A stretch of 64,000 nucleotides of DNA from Methanobacterium sp964452085 (GTDB taxonomy: Archaea > Methanobacteriota > Methanobacteria > Methanobacteriales > Methanobacteriaceae), in assembly GCA_964452085.1 (NCBI GenBank), contig CAYVKL010000008.1, positions 44,173 to 108,172 on the forward strand, read 5' to 3'. The notes beneath the pieces were generated by a model. That model was not told the DNA's origin and searched no databases. It saw only the letters and a program-made list of their open reading frames with translations. The translations under genes and the position numbers were made by a program. Positions 55,835-64,000 of this stretch are shown here, one piece after another (position 1 is the stretch's first letter; each line of letters opens with the position of its first letter).

Positions 55835-56833
55835 TCAATAAACAATTTCAATTGAATTTAATAACTCTTTCAGTTGATCTTTATTTAACCAATCAGTATT
55901 TGAATCAGAAGAGTAAATAAAACCATCTTTAACTAAATTACCACCTTTTTTGAGATGTTTTTTGAGAATAAACCAATCAAAATGTGGGTAAATTATGAAG
56001 TGATCATCATATTCATATGTGGTTCTAGAATCTTCCGATGTTACCATCACTTCATGAAGTTTTTCACCAGGCCGTATGCCAATGTTGTCAAAATTAGTGC
56101 CAGGGTTCATAGCTAATGCTAAATCGGTTATTTTAAAAGAAGGGCACTTTCTTACGTATAATTCGCCCCCTTTAGCCTCATAAATTGATTTTATTACTAG
56201 ATCTACAGCTTTGTCAAGAGTTACCCAAAATCGAGTCATTCTAGGGTCGGTCAAGGGCAATGTTGTTTTTCCTTCTTTTAGTAGTGATTTGAAGAATGGT
56301 AGCACTGATCCTCTACTTCCCGCAACATTACCATATCTTACCACAGAGAATTTCGTCTCCTTATTTCCCACATAAGCATTTCCAGAAATAAATAATTTAT
56401 CGGATACAAGTTTAGTTGCACCGTAAAGATTAATGGGGTTAACAGCTTTGTCTGTTGATAATGCAATAATTTTGCCCACACCTTGATCAATAGCGGCATC
56501 AATTATATTTTCTGCACCATGTATGTTAGTTTTAATCGCCTCAATTGGGTTATATTCTGCTGCTGGCACTTGCTTTAATGCTGCAGCGTGAATCACAATA
56601 TCAACACTGTCAAAAGCTCGATAAAGTCTATTTTTATCCCTAATATCTCCAATAAAAAACCTTAAAATGTCTTTATGTTCCTCAAATTGTTTTTGCATTA
56701 AAAATTGTTTATATTCATCTCTAGAGTAAATAATAATTTTTTCAGGTGAATATGAGTTCAGTGTTCTTTCTACAAATTTTTTACCGAAAGAGCCAGTTCC
56801 GCCAGTAATTAAAATATTTTTATCATTAAGCAT
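55835..56833 (-). CDS. pseB: UDP-GlcNAc 4,6-dehydratase (inverting)
   Basis: A short-chain dehydrogenase of 332 residues. GGTGSFG (11-17) binds the nucleotide, IYSRDEYKQFLMQKQF is diagnostic for the inverting PseB/FlaA1 group, and ALSTDKAVNPINLYGATK contains the catalytic residues (TDK and the YxxxK pair). It makes the 4-keto-6-deoxy-L-arabino sugar, the first step to pseudaminic acid. Length is normal for the family. An AAGGT site precedes the ATG. It follows the WbqC-like gene by 9 bases and leads into pseC and the CMP-transferase. Confidence 0.94.
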   Translation of the reverse strand: MLNDKNILITGGTGSFGKKFVERTLNSYSPEKIIIYSRDEYKQFLMQKQFEEHKDILRFFIGDIRDKNRLYRAFDSVDIVIHAAALKQVPAAEYNPIEAIKTNIHGAENIIDAAIDQGVGKIIALSTDKAVNPINLYGATKLVSDKLFISGNAYVGNKETKFSVVRYGNVAGSRGSVLPFFKSLLKEGKTTLPLTDPRMTRFWVTLDKAVDLVIKSIYEAKGGELYVRKCPSFKITDLALAMNPGTNFDNIGIRPGEKLHEVMVTSEDSRTTYEYDDHFIIYPHFDWFILKKHLKKGGNLVKDGFIYSSDSNTDWLNKDQLKELLNSIEIVY

Positions 56834-56842
56834 AATAAAACC

Positions 56843-57541
56843 TTATTTTACACCTTTTCGTATTAAACTCAGAGAATTATCTCCTAAGTTAAATAATAAA
56901 TCTATAACAGACATATATGGGACAAACTCATTATAAAGCTGCGGATATATAGGATGTTCAAATTTTTGGAATCTTATTTTAATTTTACTTTCATTGAATA
57001 AAGATATATCTATGAAATTTTGACCTGCATTAGCTTCATAGAACTCATCAATACCTATTATTTCGCAGATTTCTATAAGCTTTTTTGTTTTTCCCAGATT
57101 CAAATTAAGATCTAACTCAGAGGAATAAAAAAATTCTGTTTCAATACCTAAAATTTCGTTAATTTTCCTGATTAGATCGACATTCAAATCCCTAAGCATT
57201 TGATAAGGTTTAGAAAATATATCATCGAAATACTGGAAATAATCATCAAAATAGGGGGCGTTACTATAAGCATTGATAATCTTTTCTTTATGTTCTTTTA
57301 ATGGATTTCCATGATTATATGATATGTTGATCTCACAAATTGGTGTATCAATAGCAGATTTTTTAACTGGAACTGTTAACCATTTCGTTCCGTTTCGAGT
57401 TTTTATTCTATTTCTTTGTTGCCATGATTGTTTGGAAAATTGCACATGATCTAAAATAACGAATAATTCAGTGCTATCTAACATTTCAAAATAGCCAAGC
57501 CATGGCATGTAAGTTGGTTGTAAGATTGTTGCGTTAGTCAT
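56843..57541 (-). CDS. WbqC family protein
   Basis: A protein of 232 residues that matches the WbqC family from its start: ILQPTYMPWLGYFEMLDSTE, FVILDHVQFSKQSWQQRNRI and the WLTVPVKK segment. Family members occur in O-antigen and other glycan loci; some are thought to be acyl- or aminotransfer-related but the reaction is not established. It is the first gene of the minus-strand pse operon, so it likely acts on the same sugar. The promoter must lie in the 150 bases shared with the divergent flippase gene. Confidence 0.85.
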   Translation of the reverse strand: MTNATILQPTYMPWLGYFEMLDSTELFVILDHVQFSKQSWQQRNRIKTRNGTKWLTVPVKKSAIDTPICEINISYNHGNPLKEHKEKIINAYSNAPYFDDYFQYFDDIFSKPYQMLRDLNVDLIRKINEILGIETEFFYSSELDLNLNLGKTKKLIEICEIIGIDEFYEANAGQNFIDISLFNESKIKIRFQKFEHPIYPQLYNEFVPYMSVIDLLFNLGDNSLSLIRKGVK

Positions 57542-57693
57542 TTAGAATGATAATGTATTCAATTCTGTTTGATTTTTTTAAGATTTAAATATTCTAATTA
57601 TTATATTAACATAGATAATATAAATTATTATAATAAGTTTATTTTTAAATAATAATCAATATAGTTGTAATATATTTTGAATTTGGTGAAAAT

Positions 57694-59136
57694 TTGGAAG
57701 AATATAAACTTTTTATTCAAAGAATTGGGTTGTTAGGATTCGCTAATATTTTGGTTAGTTTAGGTGCAATTATTTTATTACCAATATTAACAAAAACACT
57801 TTCTATTCAGGAATATGGGATTTGGGTTCAAATTAATGTCACGGTGGGATTGATAATGAATATTGCGCCTTTAGCATTGCCTTATGCAATGGTAAGATTT
57901 TTATCACCTATAACAAACAAAGAGAAGATCAAAGAAGGTTTTTATTCTATTGCATTCATTGTTTTAGTAGTAAGTTTAGTTTTTACTTTTTTAATAATAT
58001 TATTCTCTAAAAATTTAGCTGTTCTTTTATTTGGGGGAAATGTAACAATTACAATTTTAACAGCGTTTATTGGTTTATTCTCTTGTTTAAATGCTCTTTT
58101 AATCAACTATTTCAGGACATTTCAACAGATGCGAAAATATTCTATTTTTATATTAGCTCAAGCTTATCTGAGTATTTTTATAGTTTCATATTTCTTATTT
58201 TCAGGTTATCAGTTATTGGGGGCCGTAATTGGTCTTTTAATATCTCAAATAATTATTCTATCTGTTACTTTTGTTCTTATTTTATTTTCTTTAGGCTTTA
58301 AAATTCCCCATTTCAAAAATATAAATGAATATTTATCGTTTAGTTTACCCACTATTCCCGGCACTATATCATATTGGGCAATAGATTCGAGTGATCGGTA
58401 CATTATCGGTATATTATTGGGTTCTAGTTTTGTAGGATATTATTCTCCAGGTTATTCATTGGGTAATTTAATTTTATTATTAATTGCTCCTTTTGCTACG
58501 CTTTTACCAGCGGTCATATCTAAATATTATGATCAAAATCATTTTGAAGAAGTAGCAAAATATTTAGAGTATTCTTTGAAATATTTTCTATTATTAGCAA
58601 TACCTTCAGTATTTGGATTATCTCTTTTATCAAAACCCTTACTTCTTATTTTGACTACACCAGAAATTGCTTCGAATGGATATTTAGTAACATCTTTTGT
58701 GGCTTTAAGCGCATTATTATTTGGTATATATGGAATAATCGGCCAAATAATAGTATTAGAGAAAAAAACGCAAATTACTGGTATGATTTGGATCATTGCT
58801 TCAATTGTCAATGTCGTTTTTAATATTATGTTCATCCCATTGTTCGGGCTTATTGGAGCTGCGGCTATAACTTTGATTTCATACCTTTTAGCATTTATTC
58901 TAACGCTTTTCTATTCACAAAAATATTTTAAATTTAACTATAACTTTAAATTTATGATAAAGAGTATATTTTCTTCAATTATTATGTCCACATTTCTAAT
59001 TGCATTAAATCCGCATGGTTTAATCAATATAATAATTGTAGTAATAATTTGTGTTTTTGTTTACTTTGTATTTATCTTACTATTAGGCGGCATCAAAAAA
59101 GAGGAATTTAGTTTATTCAAAGATGTTATATTATAA
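57694..59136 (+). CDS. Wzx-type oligosaccharide flippase
   Basis: An integral membrane protein of 480 residues with about 12-14 hydrophobic segments spread over its whole length, of the MOP/polysaccharide transport family. FLPTIPGTISYWAIDSSDRY-like sequence in the middle (SLPTIPGTISYWAIDSSDRY) and LLGSSFVGYYSPGYSLGNL are typical. It moves lipid-linked glycan across the membrane. The TTG start has GGTGA 4 bases upstream. It is divergent from the wbqC-pseB-pseC operon and 75 bases before the PseG-PseH gene. Confidence 0.9.
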   Translation: MEEYKLFIQRIGLLGFANILVSLGAIILLPILTKTLSIQEYGIWVQINVTVGLIMNIAPLALPYAMVRFLSPITNKEKIKEGFYSIAFIVLVVSLVFTFLIILFSKNLAVLLFGGNVTITILTAFIGLFSCLNALLINYFRTFQQMRKYSIFILAQAYLSIFIVSYFLFSGYQLLGAVIGLLISQIIILSVTFVLILFSLGFKIPHFKNINEYLSFSLPTIPGTISYWAIDSSDRYIIGILLGSSFVGYYSPGYSLGNLILLLIAPFATLLPAVISKYYDQNHFEEVAKYLEYSLKYFLLLAIPSVFGLSLLSKPLLLILTTPEIASNGYLVTSFVALSALLFGIYGIIGQIIVLEKKTQITGMIWIIASIVNVVFNIMFIPLFGLIGAAAITLISYLLAFILTLFYSQKYFKFNYNFKFMIKSIFSSIIMSTFLIALNPHGLINIIIVVIICVFVYFVFILLLGGIKKEEFSLFKDVIL

Positions 59137-59211
59137 TGTGAAATTGATAATTAGATTAAGATACTTTAAATTATGTAAAAAATTATTAAATTGTCTTCAG
59201 TTGTGTTTACT

Positions 59212-60681
59212 ATGAATGTTGTTATATTAACCGAAGGTAACCAAAAAATAGGATTCGGACATTTAACCCGATCTCTTTCATTATATCAGGCTTTTGAAGC
59301 AAGAGGACTAGAACCAATCCTAATAATTAATGGTGAGGGGAGTTTTGGTAATCTGTTGCAACATCAAAATTATCAAATATTCAACTGGTTGGAACATTCA
59401 ATAAAACTATTTTCAATACTGAATGATGATGATATTGTTGTGATAGACTCTTACCTAGCTAATGATAAAATTTATCAAAACATCTCCAATACTGTAAGTT
59501 TAGTAATTTATTTAGATGATAATAAACGACTTGAATATCCAAAAGGTATTGTTGTAAACGGTTCCATTTATGCTAATGATTTATCTTATCCTGTTAATGA
59601 TGGAGTAAACTATTTACTTGGTAGTGAATTTGTTCCACTACGAAAAGAGTTTTGGAATTTACCTCCAAAACGAATATTTGGGGATATTCAAAAAATAATG
59701 GTGACATTCGGAGGGGATGATCTAAGGAATATGACTCCAAAAGTTTTAGAATTGTTAGTTAATCGCTATCCCCAACTGATTAAAAAAATTGTGATAGGCA
59801 AATGGTTCAAAAATATTGGAGATATCGAAAGTTTAAAAGATTATAATACCGAGCTGATTTATTATCCTGATGCAATTGAAATGAAAAAAACAATGATTGA
59901 ATCAGATTTAGTGATTTCTGCCAGTGGACAAACCTTATATGAATTAGCAAGAGTTGGAACACCAACAATAGCAATAGCAGTAGCTTCAAATCAATTCAAT
60001 AACGTTAAAAATTGGCAAAAAAATGGTTTTATAGAATATGCTGGGCTATGGGATAATATAAGTTTATTTGATAATTTAATTATAAGTTTTAATCGTCTTG
60101 ATGATATGGATTTAAGAATAAAAAAATCAGAACTTGGTATGGTTGCTGTAGATGGTCAGGGAGCTCTTAGGATAGTCAAATACGCTTTAAAACAATACTA
60201 TGAGAACAAAAAAATAACTTTAAGAAAAGCAAAAATAGATGATTTAATGAACATTTATTTATTATCAAATGATGAAGAAGTAAGAAAATATTCGTTCAAT
60301 GATAGGAAAATAGATTTGGAAGAACATAAAAATTGGTTTAAAATGTTCTTTGATAAAAAAAATAATCTCTTTTTAATTTTAGAAAATTGCAGTGATTTCA
60401 TGGGACAAGTCAGATTTAAAATAGAAGATAAAGAGGCCATTTTAAGCATCAGTTTGGTTAAAAAATATAGAGGTTTGGGCTTTGGTAAAATAGCTCTCAA
60501 TAATAGTTTAAAAATTTTGGAAGATGAATATCCCTCAATTGAGTTAGTTAAGGCTGAAATAAAAGAAAATAATAGAAGTTCAATTAAATTATTTGAAAAA
60601 TCTAATTTTACTTTTTTAAAGAAGACTATTATAAATAATCATAGTGTAATGCAGTATTCTTTTCCATTAGGAGGTGAATAA
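59212..60681 (+). CDS. pseG: PseG-PseH fusion: nucleotide-sugar hydrolase plus GNAT acetyltransferase
   Basis: A bifunctional protein of 489 residues. Residues 1-325 form a PseG unit: ILTEGNQKIGFGHLTRSL with His17, IDSYLAND, VTFGGDDLRNMTPKVLELL and LVISASGQTLYELARVGTPT. Residues about 335-489 form a GNAT acetyltransferase (ITLRKAKIDDLMNIYLLSND, KKYRGLGFGKIALNNSL with the acetyl-CoA loop), in the role of PseH, which acetylates the 4-amino group before PseG removes UDP. ATG 59212 gives the standard N-terminus; TTG 59191 adds seven residues. Its TAA overlaps the pseI ATG by one base. Confidence 0.9.
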   Translation: MNVVILTEGNQKIGFGHLTRSLSLYQAFEARGLEPILIINGEGSFGNLLQHQNYQIFNWLEHSIKLFSILNDDDIVVIDSYLANDKIYQNISNTVSLVIYLDDNKRLEYPKGIVVNGSIYANDLSYPVNDGVNYLLGSEFVPLRKEFWNLPPKRIFGDIQKIMVTFGGDDLRNMTPKVLELLVNRYPQLIKKIVIGKWFKNIGDIESLKDYNTELIYYPDAIEMKKTMIESDLVISASGQTLYELARVGTPTIAIAVASNQFNNVKNWQKNGFIEYAGLWDNISLFDNLIISFNRLDDMDLRIKKSELGMVAVDGQGALRIVKYALKQYYENKKITLRKAKIDDLMNIYLLSNDEEVRKYSFNDRKIDLEEHKNWFKMFFDKKNNLFLILENCSDFMGQVRFKIEDKEAILSISLVKKYRGLGFGKIALNNSLKILEDEYPSIELVKAEIKENNRSSIKLFEKSNFTFLKKTIINNHSVMQYSFPLGGE

Positions 60682-61724
60682 TGATTAAAATTGCAAATAA
60701 AGCTATAGGTGGTGAAAATCCTACTTTTATCATCGCGGAGCTTTCAGCTAATCATATGCAAAATTTGGAAATAGCAGTGGAAAGTGTAAAAGCTATAAAA
60801 AAAACTGGAGCGGATGCCATCAAGACGCAGACTTATACCGCAGAAACTCTTACCATTGATTCTAATCAGGATTATTTTCGTATTAAACATGGAACGATAT
60901 GGGATGACATCACACTATATGATCTTTATAAAAGTGCCGCTATGCCTTGGGAATGGCAATCTGAGCTTAAAAAAATAGCTGAAAATGAAGGGTTAATATT
61001 TTTTTCCACACCCACAAATGTAACTTCTGTTGACTTCTTAGAAAATTTAGGCGTGCCTGCTTATAAAATTGCATCTTTTGAAATCACGGATATACCATTG
61101 CTTGAGAATGTTGCTTCTCGAGGTAAACCAGTAATAATTTCTACGGGAATTGCAGATCTTTGCGATATAAAATTGGCTATTGAAACTTGTAAAAAACAAG
61201 GCAATGATCAGATTGCTCTTTTAAAATGCACATCATCATATCCGGCTCCATTGGAATCTATCAATTTGAAAACAATTCCAAATATGGTCGAAACATTCAA
61301 AACGGTTGTCGGTTTGTCTGATCATAGTTTAGAACCAGCTGTTCCAATAGCTTCAGTTGCACTGGGTGCCAAAATTATCGAAAAACATTTTATTTTAGAT
61401 AGGGATCTTGGAGGTCCTGATTCCAAATTTTCTTTAGAACCGAAAGAGTTCACATCAATGGTTAATTCAATTAGAGCTTTAGAAGCTGCTTTGGGTGAAA
61501 TAAGTTATGAATTGGACGATGAAACTCGATTAAGCAGAGATTTTTCACGTTCACTTTTTGTTGTTAAAAATGTAAAAGAAGGGGAAAAAATAAGTGAAGA
61601 AAATGTTAGATCAATAAGGCCGGGTTTTGGACTTCATCCTAAGTATTTAAGAGATATTATGGGTAAAAAATTCCGTAAGAAACTTGACAAAGGAACACCT
61701 TTAAGTTGGGAACATGTTGTTTAA
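60681..61724 (+). CDS. pseI: Pseudaminic acid synthase
   Basis: A NeuB-family enzyme of 347 residues that condenses the 6-deoxy-di-N-acetyl-altrose with phosphoenolpyruvate. TFIIAELSANHMQNLEIAVE, GADAIKTQTYTAETLTID, VVGLSDHSLEP and IIEKHFILDRDLGGPDSKFS are the barrel motifs; the PseI-type QTY-TAETLTID and the ITLYDLYKSAAMPWEW region distinguish it from sialic acid synthases. The last 60 residues are a SAF antifreeze-like domain. An AGGAGGTGA site lies just before the start, inside the end of the preceding gene. Confidence 0.94.
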   Translation: MIKIANKAIGGENPTFIIAELSANHMQNLEIAVESVKAIKKTGADAIKTQTYTAETLTIDSNQDYFRIKHGTIWDDITLYDLYKSAAMPWEWQSELKKIAENEGLIFFSTPTNVTSVDFLENLGVPAYKIASFEITDIPLLENVASRGKPVIISTGIADLCDIKLAIETCKKQGNDQIALLKCTSSYPAPLESINLKTIPNMVETFKTVVGLSDHSLEPAVPIASVALGAKIIEKHFILDRDLGGPDSKFSLEPKEFTSMVNSIRALEAALGEISYELDDETRLSRDFSRSLFVVKNVKEGEKISEENVRSIRPGFGLHPKYLRDIMGKKFRKKLDKGTPLSWEHVV

Positions 61725-62202
61725 TTTAAGGGACCTTAAATTCACGAAATTTGTTATTTAAAGTATTATGGCCTTTTAAATTTGGTATAAGTTATGTTGC
61801 TTAATATTTAAATTACAATTGTCAAAATCAGTTTTATTAATTAATTCTATGTAAAGGTATAATTTCAAAAAATTATAGTATATTATAGTAAATATTACAA
61901 TTGAATATAAAGTACCTAAGTGGATTAATAGGCGTGGAATAAAAAAAAGATTACCAAAAAAATCATCATATAATCTTGCTTATTCGTTACTGACTATTAT
62001 CTATTGATAAGTTTAACTCCCTAATTATAATAAATTAAAATTAAAATCTATCATAAATTTTTTCTTAACGACGAAAAATAAGATGGTTAATTTTATAGCT
62101 CCTTTTTTAACTTAAAAAAAAAATTGTTAATATTATTATAATGGGATCGCTATGTTCGAAAAGATTTTTATCATTTTTTAATAAAAATGTAAAAAAAGAA
62201 TT
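61725..62202. other. Intergenic region after the pse genes
   Basis: About 480 AT-rich bases between convergent genes. No ORF, RNA gene or repeat is recognised. A-tracts and T-tracts near 61940-61960 and 62100-62125 may take part in termination on either strand. Confidence 0.4.
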
Positions 62203-64000
62203 TTATGTTGTTGTGGTGAAGTTGCTGGTGTAGGTGTTTGCGAGAAGGTTTCCGGAGAGGTCTGATATGGCGTATTGTGGTATGTTTATGGTGTATGTGA
62301 TTCCTGTTTTTAGGTTGGTGGTGGGGGTTAGTGTTAGTATATTGCCGTTGATGGTTTTGGTTATGGGTACGTATGGGCCGTCTGAACCTTTTAGTGAGAT
62401 GCTGTTGTAATATCCTGAACTGCCGGGTTGTATGGCTTCGCTGAAAGTTATTTTAATTATCTTATTTGTGGGTATGTTTACTGCATTGTTTGTGGGGTCG
62501 CTTGATGTTACAGTTGGTGGTATATCATAGGCGGTGGTGAAGTTGCTGGTGTAGGTGTTTGCGAGAAGGTTTCCGGAGAGGTCTGATANNNNNNNNNNNN
62601 NNNNNNNNNNNNNNNNNNNNNNNNNNNNNNNNNNNNNNNNNNNNNNNNNNNNNNNNNNNNNNNNNNNNNNNNNNNNNNNNNNNNNNNNCTGAACTGCCGG
62701 GTTGTATGGCTTCGCTGAAAGTTATTTTAATTATCTTATTTGTTGGTATGTTTACTGCATTGTTTGTGGGGTCGCATGATGTTATGGTTGGTTGTTTAGC
62801 TTCAACAGTGAATGTAGAGTTGAAGGGATTTTTTAAACTATTATTTACTAAATCTGTTATTGAATTTATTGGAATGTTTAAAGTGTAAACACTGTCAGCA
62901 TAACCATTGATTGCAGTAATAATTAATTGATTATTAATAATATTTTTATTTGCTGTTATTATACCACCTAAAGCATCTTTAACACTTATAGAATCATAGG
63001 CACTTCCTATTTTTATAGGGCTGCTGAAAGTAACAGTAATTACTTGATTCACATTATTCGTTATTGTGCCGTTAGCAGGGTTAATATCAGTTACATTTAG
63101 AATAACATTTAGATTGTTGGTTCCGTTGCTTGTGTCATACATTTCATCTTGTAAAAATTCTGCGTATATCGTGTAGTTCCCAGCATTTAAGTTGATGGTG
63201 TAGGGGATAGTGGCTATTCCATTTACGTCGGTCAAAACAATCCCTGCTGAAATACCATTCACGGTGAATGTAATATTTTTACCACTGATGGTTAATGTAT
63301 GTGCACTGTCCATTAAAATAGCTGTTAGGTTGATTGTATCATGGTTATAACCTGATGATGGACTCACAATCATTTGTGTGGGTGTGTATTGTGTTGTGAG
63401 GTTGTTGGTGTTGTTGCTTGCTGTGTATGTGGTGTCTTGTGTGAATGATGCGTAGATGGTGTATGTTCCGGGGGTTAAGGGGATTTTGTATGGTAGTGTG
63501 GCTATTCCGTTGTTGTTTGTTTGTGCGGTGCCTGCTGTGGTGCCGTTGACTTTGAAGGTTATTATTTTGCTGTTTAAAGGTTGGCTGTGCGGTACGTCCA
63601 TTAGTGTGGCTACCAGGTTAATGGTGTCGTTCCAGTATCCTGTTGAAGCGTTAACAGTAATGTTTGTGGGTGTATATGGGACCGTTAGGTTGTTTGTTTT
63701 GTTAGTGCCTGCGTATATTAGGTCTTGTTGGAATTCTACCATTATGGTGTATGTTCCGGGTGTTAGGGGGATTTTGTATGGTAGTGTGGCTGTTCCGCTG
63801 GCGTTGGTTATTGCGCTACCGGCAGAAGATCCATTAACTGTGAAGTTGATAGTTTTTCCACTTACAGGGATGTTGTGTGAGGTGTCTGTTAGTGTGGCTG
63901 TGAGGTTCACTGTGTCGTTCCAGTAGCCTGTTTCTGGTGTTATGGTGAGTTGTGTGGGTGTGGGTGTTACTGTTAGGTTGTTTGTTTTGTTAGTGCCTGC
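62203..64000 (-). CDS. Adhesin-like Ig-repeat protein, 3' part (5' end outside window, internal gap)
   Basis: Coding on the minus strand is open from base 64000 to the TAA at 62205-62203 once the assembly gap is allowed for. The upstream part has repeats of about 95 residues (GYWNDTxNLxATLMD, TFxVNGxxAG, LPYKIPLTPGTYTIYASF), a Big_3-like Ig type. From about 63100 down come Big_5/SbsA-like domains (TNNVNQVITVTFSSPIKIGS, TNKIIKITFSEAIQPGSS). The final domain ends LSGNLLANTYTSNFTTTT. The frame before the gap differs from that after it because the gap length is a placeholder. Secreted surface protein; ligand unknown. Confidence 0.82.
62589..62688. other. Assembly gap of exactly 100 N
   Basis: The gap lies inside one of two near-identical Big_5 repeat units. 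Exactly 100 N suggests a placeholder for unknown length. The repeat offset measured before the gap is 321 bases; applying it after the gap implies that about 147 bases are missing. Confidence 0.9.

Noticed and set aside
59212..60681. Frameshift or misassembly that joined pseG and a separate acetyltransferase gene
   Set aside because: The frame runs without interruption through both domains, with a normal linker and a coupled pseI start.

Overview
The window looks like a chromosomal segment of a methanogenic archaeon of the Methanobacteriales, most likely Methanobacterium or a close relative. The evidence is AT-rich DNA, archaeal TATA-type promoters, a DUF166/4Fe-4S protein, an anaerobic-type cobalamin gene (cobM), DUF1616 and DUF2206 membrane proteins, and very large adhesin-like proteins built from parallel beta-helix, Ig-like and DUF11 repeats. 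This assignment is inference from gene families; no rRNA is present.

Layout. 1-14.6 kb is a tandem array of four adhesin-like genes (the first cut by the window edge) with nearly shared C-terminal Ig-like domains and a duplicated intergenic spacer. 14.9-24.2 kb is a chromosomal-type stretch: a DUF166 protein, cobM, a DPM1-like glycosyltransferase, a CPBP protease, small secreted and lipoprotein genes, and a DUF1616 protein. 23.3-37.1 kb holds a dispersed set of genes that together form a credible lasso-peptide pathway: HPr-kinase-like protein, PqqD-like RRE protein (B1), asparagine-synthetase-like cyclase (C), a 41-residue precursor (A) on the minus strand just after C, transglutaminase-like leader protease (B2), ABC exporter (D) and a nucleotidyltransferase. 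Two surface-protein genes are embedded: a small beta-helix protein and a 1,348-residue DUF11 protein with a candidate thioester domain. Palindromes TGTGA-N6-TCACA sit in front of three of these genes (the small beta-helix gene and the divergent DUF11-protein/B2 pair), which suggests shared regulation.

37.6-61.7 kb is a surface-glycan island, markedly AT-rich. It has a translationally coupled operon (NodB-type deacetylase, ATP-grasp, methyltransferase, PHP hydrolase, DUF362), several glycosyltransferases, a DUF2206 membrane protein, and a pseudaminic-acid pathway: PseB, PseC and a CMP-transferase on the minus strand; a flippase, a PseG-PseH fusion and PseI on the plus strand; and a second PseG-like protein. 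62.2-64 kb is the 3' end of another Ig-repeat adhesin on the minus strand, interrupted by a 100-N assembly gap.

The most notable observations are the archaeal lasso cluster with its unlisted precursor gene, the palindromic operator set, and three genes whose best-supported start codon is AUA.
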